Assembly: GCA_956465555.1 (NCBI GenBank) | Contig: OY101120.1 | Span: forward strand, 2,040,001-2,104,000 | Length of the DNA: 64,000 nt | Source: Nitzschia sp. pyKryTriq1 | Lineage: Eukaryota > Bacillariophyta > Bacillariophyceae > Bacillariales > Bacillariaceae | Reading direction: 5' to 3' | Part shown: piece by piece, positions 22,219 through 33,333 of the stretch | Layout of the letters: every line of letters begins with the position of its first letter | How positions within the stretch are numbered: position 1 is the first letter of the stretch | Notes under the pieces: model-generated | What the model was told of the DNA's origin: nothing | Seen by the model: the letters and a program-made list of their open reading frames with translations, nothing else | The model's database searches: none | Made by a program: the position numbers and the translations under genes

Positions 22219-23715
22219 GGGGCGTGGGAGGAGTTCGCTTCTGTCACGTCGCACGCGCAGTTATCAGGTCAGCCTGTTCTTCGCCAAAAATACAGTGGAA
22301 GGAGGTTTTGTGTTCTGTGTGGACGACGCTTCAAATTGCAACAAGAAACCCGAACGCTCATGAGGAGTAACTGCGTCAGTTTTGAAGCTGCGTTTCCAAG
22401 CTGACGCAGCTTCAAACGCAGTTATGAAACGCAGTTATGAGGAAACGCAGCTTCGAGTGCGCGAGCTCCTCCAACAATAAATTTCTACTGCATTTTCAGT
22501 ACTAAGTTAATTCATCGCTAATCAAGTCGTGCTCTTTACATGGTAAAATAAACAAAAAACTTTGACGACGATGACGATGGTGGGTTTTTCGTCTTTTGCG
22601 ACCCTGCCTCTTGTCTCTCAGAGGACGTCGCCGATGTACTCTGGACACCTCTGGGAGAAGAACTTCGATTAGACATCGGTCCGTCTCTCGATCTCGAAGG
22701 CCCAGAACCAGACGAAGCAAGACTTCGGAGGAAGGACGCTCTGGTTCGGTGATGAAAAAGAGGAACTCGGTGGAAGCAATCGAGGAGTCGACAACAAAGC
22801 CTCGTTCCCCCAGCAGATGCGTTTGCCAAGACTCTCGAGGAGTTGTTCCGCGTAAGACGTACACTGCAAGTTCAATGGATTCTGGAATCCGTCTTTGCTC
22901 TGTTAGGAGTCCGTCATCAAGCTCGTAACTTTGGAAATGGAGGACTCGCCACGCTTTATAATGGATTGGGTGCCGGAAGTGCCTGGAATCTATCACTCCA
23001 AGGCTCCTTTCGACTTCTTCCACTCTTGGCTTTTTGTGGACGTCTGAACAATGCTGGTCGTATTCAATTTAACAGGAAAATTGCCAATACTACTGTAATA
23101 CTTGTTGAGGATAATGGAAGCATATACTTGAGGATCCTTTTCTCCCGTATCGCCTACCAAGACAAAATATCGCTTCAAAGCTCGATGTTTGGATTCCAGT
23201 GGCTCTTCTAGCACACCAACAAACCTCGCTGAGAGACAAGAGGCGACGTTACATACAGCCAAAACCGACCATCGTCTCATCGTCAAAACGAGTGTTGTTT
23301 TTGCTTCTTTCGCAAGACTTGAATTTCGATCTGACTGGCTCGTTCCACATGTCACGAATTATATAAGCCTTTATTAAGTAGGGATTTTATATAGCATACG
23401 TGTATATATGTCATATTCAGAGCTGGCAGTGCAGGTGATCGGCAAGAGCAGATTTATTATCTCGGGAGCTCGCGAAACTGAAGCTGCGTTTTATAACTGC
23501 GTTTCTGAAGCTGAAGCTGACTGCGCTTCGGAAGCGCAGTTTAGAGGCAGTTATGAAACGCAGTTATTCCTCCCCAACGATCGGTTCGGGGAGAAGGGAA
23601 AATATCAGTCATGTCAGCCTCCGTTCTGTTTATTGTTCACTGCGCGCAGACTGAATTCCCATAACTGACCAGACTGCCTTTCGGACGTTGCGCACGCGAA
23701 CTCCTCCCACGCCCC
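22219..23715. mobile_element. foldback / terminal-inverted-repeat DNA element, about 1.5 kb
   Basis: The 20-mer ggggcgtgggaggagttcgc at 22219-22238 is a perfect reverse complement of 23696-23715. Subterminal regions 22370-22475 and 23462-23580 carry multiple copies of cgcagttatgaaacgcag and gaagctgcg in both orientations. The block cgcagcttcgagtgcgcgagctcc (22445-22470) is mirrored at 23465-23487. The arms are thus about 250 bases of complex, imperfect inverted repeat around a ~985-base interior. No transposase is recognisable and no target duplication is obvious. This fits a non-autonomous foldback or Mutator-like element; class is inferred. Confidence 0.65.
22993..23280 (-). CDS. possible secreted protein encoded inside the foldback element
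   Basis: 95-residue frame from an ATG at 23280 with a plausible signal peptide (MRRWSVLAVCNVASCLSA) and then RFVGVLEEPLESKHRALKRY and VGDTGEKDPQVYAS. A second long open frame in another register (to 22502) continues beyond the stop. Either an intron joins them or the interior is captured, decaying DNA. No family recognised. Confidence 0.35.
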   Translation of the reverse strand: MRRWSVLAVCNVASCLSARFVGVLEEPLESKHRALKRYFVLVGDTGEKDPQVYASIILNKYYSSIGNFPVKLNTTSIVQTSTKSQEWKKSKGALE

Positions 23716-24010
23716 TGGCTGGTACCGGTACAGGTACTGTACACGTGTACCGTACTTGACGACGACTCCTCACTCCGCACTGTCTACCGGTAGTACTACC
23801 GGTAGATTTCCTCTGACTTGTTTTGAGGAGAGTTCATTTGAATCATCAAACGCAGTCACCCTACGCTATTTTTGTTTTGTTAGCAGTGCATTTCTACTCC
23901 TACTCTCTAGAGAAAGTGAGGACGTCAAGCAGCAGTAGAATATGTCGTCATTCTGAAACGAAGAATCAAAACCTTGAGGGCGACATAAAGAAATTTGAAA
24001 ATAAAGAAGA
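23716..24010. promoter_or_regulatory. GTAC cluster upstream of hydrolase gene
   Basis: 23720-23755 holds ggtaccggtacaggtactgtacacgtgtac-type sequence (overlapping words) and 23785-23807 the palindrome-like accggtagtactaccggt. These lie about 220-290 bases before the hydrolase start. Promoter role inferred from position. Confidence 0.4.
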
Positions 24011-25057
24011 ATGGTTGTCGAGAAAAGATCCGTTGATGTTGTAGAGCTCCGTCCCGGGCGGTTCGTTTTCTGTAGAAATTGGACATTGGGAAATTCCATT
24101 GGCACTGATGATGACATTCGCAGTAATAAGAATGAAAGACGGATAAGTTTGATTTGTGTTCATGGTACCGCGGCAAACCACTCTCAATTCATTCCCTTTC
24201 TAAAATCCTTGGAATCCCGTCTGCTATTAGACGATAGCCACACAATGCCGGTATCGATAGACTGTTGGATGTACGATGCTGTGGGATGCGGGGAGTCGCC
24301 AGTACCACAACAGGTTGAGGATGATCCAGATGTCTTCTGTGACTCTGAACAAGTTCAAGACTTGAAGGCTCTTCTGCAAAAGCATGTGCTAGAAAATGCT
24401 ACGAGTAGTAGTAGTAGTAGTAGTAGTAGTATCGACGATCACAAGACCTTCATTATGGGTCATTCCTATGGACCCAACTGGATCTACAAGCTCATTCTTC
24501 TGCTATCAAAAGAAGAAACCATGAATGTCAACATTTCCGGTTTGATACTCGTGTCCTCCTCGCTCGGGAATCCCAAATATCATTTGCAAAAGGGGGGACC
24601 TTCGTTGTTCAAGCTTCCATTGTGGATTTTGAACTGCATGCAGCCCCTTTTGACAAACATTTTTCTCAAAATTGCATTTGCCTCGGCGACCCATACCAAC
24701 AATCCTCAAATGATTGCAGAGGCCAAGCAAGCCAACAATCAAAACGATATGAAAATTGTCCGTCGCTACTACAGAGCTCATGACTGGGCACAAGATCTGT
24801 CTGAGATTCAGAAGCACTACTATGAGAGAAAAATAACGGGCGCAGGAACAACTAACAATACGAGTACGAGTTGTCAGCCTCCCCTCATTCTGCATGGCAT
24901 TGAGGATCAAGTCATTCCTATTCAATGTGGGCAAGACCTGGCCAATCAATGGAATGCACCCATTGTTTCGATACCAGATGCGAGCCACATGATATTACTG
25001 GAACAACCAGACACGATGGCAAGGCATGTCCTTGAATATATCATCACAGACAACTAG
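24011..25057 (+). CDS. alpha/beta-hydrolase fold protein
   Basis: 348-residue single-exon alpha/beta hydrolase. Oxyanion-side motif CVHGTAANHSQF near residue 50, nucleophile elbow GHSYGP near 150 (Ser), acid in HGIEDQVIP near 300 and catalytic His in DASHMILLEQPD near 325. All three catalytic positions are present, in the usual order for lipase/esterase-like members. A Ser run (residues about 130-140) comes from an (agt)n microsatellite between the acid-rich QVEDDPDVFCDSEQ stretch and the nucleophile. No N-terminal targeting peptide. Substrate cannot be inferred. It is convergent with a different alpha/beta hydrolase at 25382. Confidence 0.88.
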   Translation: MVVEKRSVDVVELRPGRFVFCRNWTLGNSIGTDDDIRSNKNERRISLICVHGTAANHSQFIPFLKSLESRLLLDDSHTMPVSIDCWMYDAVGCGESPVPQQVEDDPDVFCDSEQVQDLKALLQKHVLENATSSSSSSSSSIDDHKTFIMGHSYGPNWIYKLILLLSKEETMNVNISGLILVSSSLGNPKYHLQKGGPSLFKLPLWILNCMQPLLTNIFLKIAFASATHTNNPQMIAEAKQANNQNDMKIVRRYYRAHDWAQDLSEIQKHYYERKITGAGTTNNTSTSCQPPLILHGIEDQVIPIQCGQDLANQWNAPIVSIPDASHMILLEQPDTMARHVLEYIITDN

Positions 25058-25381
25058 TATTGCCTTTGTCATACCAAGTACTGTACGTGAATCGATGGTG
25101 ATTCATACTGTTGCGTGCTGTGCTCACTCATAAACCAATAGGTACGAGTGCTTTGTGTGATCGACGCTCCTACTGTGAACAGTGGCACTTCTACCGGTAC
25201 TGTCGCATCACCACTCCGGAATACGAAGCATCGAACGGTTTCTGTCCCTTCCGCCGATGCTGCATCCGGTCGGTTCAAGCGCTGGGACGTTTCCTTGAAT
25301 CCCTACGTAGACTAACCAGCTATCCGTCCATCCATCTGTAGCTTGCACCACCTCATTCATATTAAGGATCATCTGAATGAA
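25058..25381. other. convergent spacer between two hydrolase genes
   Basis: 324 bases between the stops of two converging genes, with scattered GTAC words (25080, 25195). No gene seen; presumably two 3' UTRs. Confidence 0.5.
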
Positions 25382-26350
25382 TCATACGCTACTATCAAGT
25401 CGATCACTTCCATGAAGCAAGTCGGTCAGCAGCTTGCAGATGCGATCGAGATCTTGAGGCCGCGACAGTCGGTGGTCACCGTCTTTGACGATACTTAGAA
25501 CCACATCTTCAGTCTCTAGTCGTTCCAGTAGCTCCATAGATTTCGTCCAATGTATATCTTCGTCTTGTCTCCCATGAATGAGACGGACTGGGCATTTGAT
25601 GGAAATCTTTCCGCTGGCTGGCTTGGACAAGATACTCCAGTTTTTTCGTGCGTCGTCTACAAGTTCCCATGAAATGGAATAGGGATTTGAATCATACTCT
25701 GTAGGTACAGAGATAAATCCATGATCTGCCCACTCTTGTTTTCGCGCAGAAGATGCTGTATCGTAAAGATCCTGGAGGAAATCTGGAGCTGCGGCTATAC
25801 CCACAAGACCCACGACCTGTGATGGGTGTTGAAGAGCTACATGACAGCCAATCCAAGCACCCATTGACGACCCCACCAGTACAATCTGACTGTGATTTTT
25901 TCTCAATAGTTCTGTTACCATTGTGGAAGCATCCCTGATCCAGTCAGATAGTATGCAGTCATCAAAGGCGGTGGAGGAAGCACCGTGGCCGCGATAGTCA
26001 AAACGGCAGAAAGCATACCCGAGCTGACGACTGTGCTTTTCCAATGTCAAAGCTTTGGTCCCGTCCATTGATGACTGAAATCCAGAGCAAAATAAAACGG
26101 CAGGTGATCGTCCTTCACTATAGTGATATGCGAGCCGTTCTTTTCCCTCGTCAATGGAGAGGAATGAAGGGCCCTTGCTCATGAGGGAGAAATGCGTTTG
26201 CTGCGAACAATTTTTGGATCTTCTTTTGTCAGACGTGTTGTGGCGCGGAAAAGATTGAACGAAAATCAAAAGAGAGAAAAGGGCGGTAATAGTGAAAGCC
26301 GCTTCGCAGTATTTCCTTGCCATAAAGGTACAAGTAGATGGAGTGTACAT
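25382..26350 (-). CDS. alpha/beta hydrolase, ABHD10-like, with signal/transit leader
   Basis: 322 residues on the minus strand. A second ATG at 26323 gives MARKYCEAAFTITALFSLLIFVQSF, a good signal peptide, so translation may start there. The body begins RLAYHYSEGRSPAVLFCSGFQSSMDG, then FDYRGHGASS, the nucleophile elbow VGSSMGAWIG near residue 165, the acid in LIHGRQDEDIHW near 270 and the His in DGDHRLSRPQD near 295. The SGF-x-S-x-M-x-G and GSSMGGW-like motifs match the ABHD10 branch (acyl-protein thioesterase/esterase). Given the leader, it likely acts in the ER, plastid or secretory route. Substrate unknown. Confidence 0.85.
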   Translation of the reverse strand: MYTPSTCTFMARKYCEAAFTITALFSLLIFVQSFPRHNTSDKRRSKNCSQQTHFSLMSKGPSFLSIDEGKERLAYHYSEGRSPAVLFCSGFQSSMDGTKALTLEKHSRQLGYAFCRFDYRGHGASSTAFDDCILSDWIRDASTMVTELLRKNHSQIVLVGSSMGAWIGCHVALQHPSQVVGLVGIAAAPDFLQDLYDTASSARKQEWADHGFISVPTEYDSNPYSISWELVDDARKNWSILSKPASGKISIKCPVRLIHGRQDEDIHWTKSMELLERLETEDVVLSIVKDGDHRLSRPQDLDRICKLLTDLLHGSDRLDSSV

Positions 26351-26830
26351 TATCGGTGTCTTGTGTCTTTAATAAACTTCGTCAACAGCAACACTCCCAT
26401 CGTCTCCCATCATCTCATTATTTGCTCCCGCCACATAGCATCCAACACGCGATAACAATATTCTGCACTTCGTGACTCACTCGTGACACTTTTTCGCTCG
26501 TATCAGTCGAAAAGAATCTTTCGTACGTACGTCATCCGATTCTATAATAGCTCGCACCTCGAAGGCCAGAGCTCGAGCGAACGCGCGGTCGAAAAATGTA
26601 ACGGCTATTTTTGCGCGCCCATGCAACGGTCCGATTTTGAAAACAACTGCACTCGATCTGGATCGCAACATCATCACAAAAAGACGCCTACTAGTAGCTA
26701 CCCGAAACTCAAAGAATTTCCCATTCCGAGACATTACTACTGTACCGGTACCGGCGCAACTCGCAGGAGTATTTTCTCCCATTGTCATTCACAGTATTGG
26801 GCTGCAAGTACCCTTACCTCATTGATAAAA
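26351..26830. promoter_or_regulatory. divergent promoter region, hydrolase / kinesin
   Basis: 480 bases between divergent genes. A tgtaccggtaccgg word lies at 26741-26754, about 80 bases upstream of the kinesin start. Frames on both strands are read as spurious. Confidence 0.45.
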
Positions 26831-29800
26831 ATGCCTCTCGCTCGACGCATGTCGAATAGTAGTGTGGCGTCGGCATCTAGCCGTCAATCCTTTCCTGCCA
26901 CCGTTGACAGTTCTACCAAGGTCTCGAAAGCCAAAGTTGGAAAAATCATGTCTCGTCGCAAGAGTCGTCGACAGGCCACATTAGTGGTGGATAAAGAGAA
27001 TGGTGAAAACAATCTGCTGCAGAGTCCAACTCCTTATTGGAAAGTTGTCAAAGAGCGTGGAGGAGTCACCACTCCCCCCGAAACACGCTCCACCAAAAAG
27101 CTCAAGAAAGATACGGGAGCCAAGAAACTGGACTTTTCGCCTAATGATAAGCCTCCGTGAGTGTGTCCTGTTGTGTCATGAATTGCGAGATTAACGACCG
27201 AAGATCTAACATTATATTCCGTTCATCTACAGAAGCGGTGTGCTGATGTTTTCTCCGCCGGATCAAAAAGCCAATGCTCGTCGCGAGAAAGCAGAAATCG
27301 AACAAAAGGAAAAGGCGAGGTAAGCATTTGCTCTTTCTGCTACATATGTACTTGTAATTCGTATTCTTTATACTTGAGACAGACTCATATGAATTATTTC
27401 CATATGGTGTTGGCCGATAGAGCCTCTAGGGTAAGAAAGGCTCGTGATAGCGGGCAGTTGTTGGTATTCAGCCCTACCATGCGAAATCCAGCCCCATTGC
27501 CTGCCGAGGCAACCGAAGAAGAAAGACAAATTGAAGGTGTAGAATCGATGGACGAGGATGAAGCACAATCAAATGTAGAAAATCCAAATGAATCCTCGGT
27601 GGGCGAGGAAGATGACGAGGACGAAACCGTGTCGCCTACCAACATGGAGGTGGAGGTGGTCGGCAATGGATCGGAGAAAAGTCAAGTTTCACTTGTCACC
27701 GCCCATTCTAATGCACACAACGAGAGCATCACTCAAGAATTGAAGAATCTTCGCGAGACCATTCATAAGCTTGTAGACCGGAAGTCGAATAGTGACGAAG
27801 TCAAACAGCGTAACATTTCCTTGGAGGCTCACATGATCCGAACCGAAAAGGTCCTCCTCGAGAACTCTAAATTGGAAAGCAAAATCGAAAAGCTCGAGGA
27901 AACAATGAAGGAAATGGAAACAAAGTCAGCGGAAGAAAAGGAACGACTCGTATCTGAGATGACTCGTATGGAATCTGACCTCGAAACCGCTACCCAAGAC
28001 GCTCAAAGCAATGTCGAGGCTCTCGAAGGATTGAAGAAGAAGATGGAAGATCAGCTTGAGCAAAGTCAAAGTGAAAAGGCCAACCTTCTCGAACAGATTA
28101 TGTGCTTGAAGGGCGAGCTGGAGGAAAGTCGATCGCGCTTGGCGGAAAGTAAAGATATGCTTCAGGCTTTAAAGGATGAACTGGTTGAGGAACGAAAATC
28201 TATGGCCGAAGAACAAGAAGAGTTGAGAAATTTGGGCTCGGACCTTGAAATGGAGATCAAGGAGCTTAGCAAGGCCAATGCTTCTTTGAAGGAAGCCATG
28301 ATATCATACGAAAAGAAGATCGATACTCTCGAGAATTCGTTGCTGCCCGAATCAGAAGAACAACTTCAGAAGGCCCAAGAGAAAGTGAACCGGTTCGAGC
28401 AGAGGGAAGACGAACTCCGTGGAAATATGATCCAACTCGAACAGAAAATTGATTCGTTGAAAAAAGAACTATCACAAATTCGGGGTGAGCAGGAAGAAGA
28501 GCGAAACCACTTTCAGGAGCTAAACGAAGAAAGCAGCAAGGCATATGAACAGATCAAGAAAAATCTTCAGGAGAAGGACGAATTGATCAATGATCTAAAG
28601 TCACAGGTTGAAGAGACCTCGACGTTCCTGGCTTCGGAATCACAAAAAATGAAAGATACCTCCGAAGAGCTACATAATGTTAGGGCGAGTATGGATGCCC
28701 GAGCCGAAGAATTGGAAATGGCTCTAGAAGATGCAACCAGAGAGTTGGAGGAGTCCACGAAGGAGAAAAAGGTATTGGAAGGGAAGCTGGCAGCAGCAAT
28801 CGAGCAAATGGAGGAGAACGCAGCCTTTAAGGAAGAGGTGTTGGCGCGTAGCAATGAAACCTCTGCCGCCAACCAGCTTCTCCATAAACGAATCCTTCAA
28901 CTCGAGCAAGCGCTTCAATTATCAAATTCAGAATGTAACGAAGCCAAGCAACGAGCCGAAACATTCAATGAACGCGAGACTGAGCTATACAAGAAGCTTC
29001 AAGAGAGCGATAGGGTTCGCCGGGGTCTTCATAACCGTGTCATGCAGCTGAGCGGTAATATTCGCGTGTATGTACGTGTACGGCCGATGCTCCCAGGAGA
29101 GAAGGACGTGTCAAAACCTTCGCAGTCACCAGGCAACAAGAAAAGAAAACACGATGAACTCGAAGAGGAGAGTCCATTCCACTATCCTGGCATGGGTGGC
29201 CAAGAAAGTGAAGTCAAATCGTCTTTTGGTGCAGATGATCCAACCAAGAATCTGCTTGAGGTAACGGAGCCATGGAGGGATCGTGGGGGCCTTAGCGAGC
29301 GAAGAAAGAAATGGAAGTTTGGTTTTGATAATGTCTTCACGCCTCACCACGACCAAGAGGATATCTGGGAGGCAACCGAACCTCTTGTTCAGTCCGCGGT
29401 TGATGGATACAACGTGACAGTTTTCGCGTACGGTCAAACGGGCAGCGGTAAGTACCAGAAATCTTTACATCATGCCATTTTCCCGTTCGATGAAATACTC
29501 ACGTCTCGGCTTGGCTACAGGGAAAACATTTACGATGTTAGGGGAGCCGGGCCAGGAAGGGATTGTTGCCAGGTCCGTTCGCAAGCTCTTTGCGGCCAAG
29601 GAGGCTATCTCAGAGCTCACACGCGGTGAAAGTCGAGTGGAGATTTCTGTCGAGCTGCTGGAAGTGTACAATGAGAAGGTTCGCGATCTCCTCGACTCCA
29701 GCAAGCCCGATGGTGAAGGAGCGGCATTGAAGGTCAAAGCTAACGAGGCTATCGGTAGTATCGTAGTTCCGACCAACAGTGAAGCTGAAGTTGCATCTAT

Positions 29801-30355
29801 TCTCGAGACGGCCCAGTCACGTCGTTGCGTGAAAGCAACCGCATCGAATGCTGTGAGTTCAAGAAGTCACATGCTCTTCACTATTTACTTCAAAGTAACA
29901 GGGAGAGATGGCTCGAGTCGAGTTGGAAAGTTGAATGTGTGTGATCTCGCTGGTAGCGAACGGCTGGGAAAGAGTAACGCCAATGAGGATGTCGGGGTAA
30001 GAAATCGCAGAAATTCTATACCAATCCATATCTTGTTTTCCTCGTCTCTCACCAACTGATCGTTTAAACTCTGAAACAGGGCGCGCTGCTAAAAGAAACC
30101 AAGCACATTAACACCTCTCTCAGTGTCCTGTCAAATGTGATCGAGAAACTTCAGGCAGGTGATTCCAACGTGCCATACCGAGAATCGAAGCTGACGCATC
30201 TCCTTCAAAATAGCCTGGGAGGCAATTCCAAAACGCTTGCGATCGTGTGCTGCAATCCATTGCAGTCACACTTCCACGAAAGTCTTTGTAGTCTTAGATT
30301 CGCTGCCAAGGTTAACAAGGTTGACTTAAAAGCGGTCGCAAACTTCAGTGCGTAA
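26831..30355 (+). CDS. kinesin-14 (C-terminal motor)
   Basis: Minus-end-directed microtubule motor of the kinesin-14/Kar3 type, 1077 residues from exons 26831..27156, 27233..27319, 27379..29447, 29521..29996, 30080..30355. The N-terminal tail is basic and has a KEN box (V-V-D-K-E-N-G, about 54-58) and an SPTPYWKV motif. A long coiled coil runs about 250-690. The motor begins with NIRVYVRVRP near 698. The P-loop GQTGSGKT (near 823) is restored across intron 3, followed by SSRSH (switch I), DLAGSERLGKS (switch II) and KLTHLLQNSLGG. A 60-residue insert early in the motor carries a basic KKRKHDE cluster that could be a nuclear signal. Intron 2's acceptor was set at 27378 because the AG four bases later gives an early stop. 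Motor at the C-terminus plus neck coiled coil is the class diagnostic. Confidence 0.93.
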
Positions 30356-31217
30356 ATCCCAACGGTATTTGAAGTCGTCGTTCCACTCTCCTGAATATTT
30401 CCCTCGTAATATGGTACATTCCACCTGCACTTCTATAGTTTTCAAGTAGACTATTAATAGTCTCTTTTTCAATAAAAGGAATCAATCTAATCCACTATTC
30501 GAGTATCGCGGACGCGATTTCCGGTACTGTATGTACAAGAACGAATACCTTGTGTAGTCTACGTAGTCGTAGATGGCATGCACACCCTACAGTACTGGTA
30601 CCAGTTACGCATGATCGCATTGATGATTGATGATCCAGGGCAAACCGGAAGACATACATGCTGTACAGGTACCGGTACAGTACCGGTATGTACCGGTACG
30701 GTATTACCGGTACTCGTAGGACTCGCACCCAGTATGCATGATACTGTACTTGGAACGTCTGGCTTCGTACGTTTCCGCGGATGCTCTACTCGGTAGAGCT
30801 TCGTGTTGTGTACACCTATGTATCGGTATGAACGAACGCGCATGACCACCCGATCAATTCGAATTGAATTAGAGTTTGATTTCCAGTAAGGCGGTGAGAG
30901 GTAATCTGATCGAGGCAGTGGCCACACGAGTTTTCGAGAGAGATGAGCCGACGACGAAGCATGCCATGGCAGTCCTCCTCCGCCAACCTCCTCCAACCTG
31001 GTGCCTCTCGAATCCGGTGTCATTGATCTCGTTGTGCATTCTATCGCAACGATTTGAATATAGCCAAGCTGACACGTTGAGAACAACAAACTTCTCACTT
31101 TGCTCTAGGTAAGATAACGTAAAGTTGAAGTTTTCGTATGTTTAACAAAAGTCAACATCGGCTAACCTGAGCGCCCCTCCCCCCCTTCCAGTCTGAAGTA
31201 TTATCTTTTGAAACATC
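30356..31217. promoter_or_regulatory. upstream region of RPS20 with GTAC cluster and probable 5'-UTR intron
   Basis: 30655-30720 is one of the densest GTAC/taccggta clusters in the window. A good donor (ctctag|gtaagat, 31109) and acceptor after a pyrimidine run (cccccttccag, ending 31191) suggest an 83-base intron in the 5' UTR of RPS20, common for ribosomal protein genes. No other gene seen. Confidence 0.5.
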
Positions 31218-31580
31218 ATGTCCTTCCCACCAAAGAAAGAGGCCGGAGCCGCGCCCACCGATGAGGTTGTCCACCGCATCCGTATCACTTTGACTTCTCG
31301 CAACGTGCAAAACTTGGAGAAAGTCTGTGCTGATTTGAAGAAGGCCTCCTTGGACAAGAAGCTCCATGTCACTGGACCCGTCCGTCTTCCCACCAAGAAG
31401 TTGCGAATTACCACCCGTAAGGCTCCCAGTGGAGAAGGTACCAACACTTGGGACCGCTTTGAAATGCGCATCCACAAGCGCTTGATTGACTTGCACGCTC
31501 CTTCGGATGTTGTGAAGCAAGTCACCAGCATCCCCATCGAGCCTGGTGTCGAAGTTGATGTTACCATCAATGACCGTTAA
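31218..31580 (+). CDS. RPS20: 40S ribosomal protein S20 (uS10)
   Basis: 120 residues, the normal length for eukaryotic uS10, a head protein of the small ribosomal subunit. Recognisable blocks: [19 protein letters not shown], then [40 protein letters not shown] and a C-terminal [13 protein letters not shown]. The coding part has no intron. Start ATG lies 26 bases after the inferred 5'-UTR acceptor. The codon use (many AAG, CTC, ACC) fits a highly expressed gene. Confidence 0.97.
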   Translation: MSFPPKKEAGAAPTDEVVHRIRITLTSRNVQNLEKVCADLKKASLDKKLHVTGPVRLPTKKLRITTRKAPSGEGTNTWDRFEMRIHKRLIDLHAPSDVVKQVTSIPIEPGVEVDVTINDR

Positions 31581-32630
31581 ATCATTAGTAGTTTTACTTT
31601 CGGTGCGGAATTCCATGTACAGGCAGCGAGAAATCACATTATCAAGTAGCATTAGTTTAGTTTTGAACGGGCGCGACTTACAGTACTCGCAATGTGGAGC
31701 TACAGCTACTTGAACACGCGTTGGGTGCTCGACGACTCACTCTCTTGTTGATCTGTGATTTTGCACCAGCGAGCTTATCGTAGACCGACAGTGTCAGGAC
31801 AGTGAAAGAAATTGCGCCCACTCAACAATAGAACGCCAACTTATTGTTGAGAATTGAGTTGAGCCGCCGATGTTGCAAAGTCGAAGCTACTTTACTAGGA
31901 GTAGCTAGCAACATGTAAACGATCAAATTTACTACTAATTTCATTGGCAACAAAAAATTCTCTCTGGCTACTACTAGCCAAATAGGACTGATCCGAATGG
32001 CACACACAATGGCAACCGTAACTATACTCATGGCTTTGAGTCCACGTTGAGCTGTGAGGAATCCCTGTTTCTGGTAGAGCCTCTACTGGTAGTAGCTCTG
32101 CAATGATAGATTCTCTACTCGAGAGAGAGGAGTAGAGAGTCAAAAATCATTCGTCCAGTAGACGACGACTTCCGTCTGGGACACTACATACACCTTTTTC
32201 TAATACTTTTGACATGCTCGACTTGGATGACCCGACCGACCGCTACGATGGGTCGACCTATACGACCACAAGCACTAGCGGCGAATATGCGGGTTCGGGT
32301 TCGTCGGGGTTCGCATCATCCCATGTACAAGTGTACTGGTACCTGGTACCAGTACTTGTACAGTACTGGTACCGGTGGCGTCGTGCGTCGTCGACACTGA
32401 ACACTGCGCATCATCATCTCGCATGCATCTTCTCCTTTTCCTTCCCGCGCGCGCACCAACTTCTCTCTTTCAATCACAAAACATCAAGCGACAAGCGGCC
32501 ATCGATCAACAACTCCTCATCATCGAAAGGACGCAGCCGCTACCGGTACCGGTACTGTACAAGTGTCACAATCAAGACCAAAACAAAACCCATTCAACTG
32601 ACGACGCTATTCACCCAAAAAGATAACATT
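31581..32630. promoter_or_regulatory. spacer with GTAC cluster upstream of globin gene
   Basis: Near 32060-32140 are tagag/ctctac palindromes. 32320-32375 is a GTAC cluster with several ggtacc and tgtaca words, and 32540-32565 holds accggtaccggtactgtaca. A frame starting at 32214 reads through this repeat into the globin and is not a real N-terminus. Confidence 0.5.
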
Positions 32631-33333
32631 ATGTCGACCGCTTTGCTTCACTATGGCGCAAATGAAAGAAAGCATCAAATGCTTCAAAAGCTCGGCGGAC
32701 AAAAAGTTTTGACGGAGGCGACAGACCGATTCTACGATCGGCAGATCAACGACAAAAGATTGCTCAAGTTTTTTCATGGAACCGACTTGGCAATATTGAA
32801 GTGGCACCAATTCAACCGTGAGTAAAGAGCAAAAAGTTACGAGCGGAATCGCAAGTAGTTCTTCACGATGACGACGACGACAAAATATCCTCGCGTTCCG
32901 CACGGTTGTTGACATGATTGTTTTCACTGATTTAATTTTTCCGCTTTTTTGCCGACCAATGTTTCGTATTTCAGTGATGAGTATTGCCTTTACTGCCGTT
33001 CCTGAGAACTTTGACGTCCGGCATTTGATCCTGAAGCGACACCAAAAACTGTTTGACGAAGGACTGGATGAGACTTATTTTGATGTCGTGATGGATCATT
33101 TCAAGTCGACTTTGACCGAAATGAAAGTGGACCCCGATATCATTGATGCTGCGGTCGAGGTCGTTATGCATCTTCGAGAATATTTTGTTCAAGGTGCCTT
33201 CGAGGCGAAAGAACGAAAACTGCAAAAGACTCAACAGGAATTGCGGACCAAGAAGCTGGTGGCAGCGTCGGTTGTGGCGACATTGATATTGATAGCGTTT
33301 CGCCTTTCCAAAAAATCAAGTAAGCGTATCTGA
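32631..33333 (+). CDS. truncated (2/2) haemoglobin with C-terminal membrane anchor
   Basis: 181 residues from exons 32631..32817 and 32975..33333. The globin domain begins LQKLGGQKVLTEATDRFYDRQI: FY fits the B-helix Tyr region, FF the CD1 Phe, and the His in KRHQKLFDEGLDETYFD fits the proximal F8 ligand. Pattern resembles 2/2 globins, which bind O2 or NO. After the globin (about residue 130) come a charged coiled segment (EAKERKLQKTQQELRTKK) and a single hydrophobic helix, LVAASVVATLILIAF, ending in RLSKKSSKRI, so it is probably tail-anchored with the globin in the cytosol. The splice join C|TG gives FNLMSIAFTAV. Subgroup not assigned; physiological ligand unknown. Confidence 0.85.

Noticed and set aside
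30559-31098. Minus-strand 179-residue frame upstream of RPS20
   Set aside because: Runs through a GTAC cluster and the inferred RPS20 promoter; composition is not protein-like.
32214-32630. N-terminal extension of the globin
   Set aside because: The upstream open frame reads through GTAC repeats; the ATG at 32631 starts where globin-like sequence begins.
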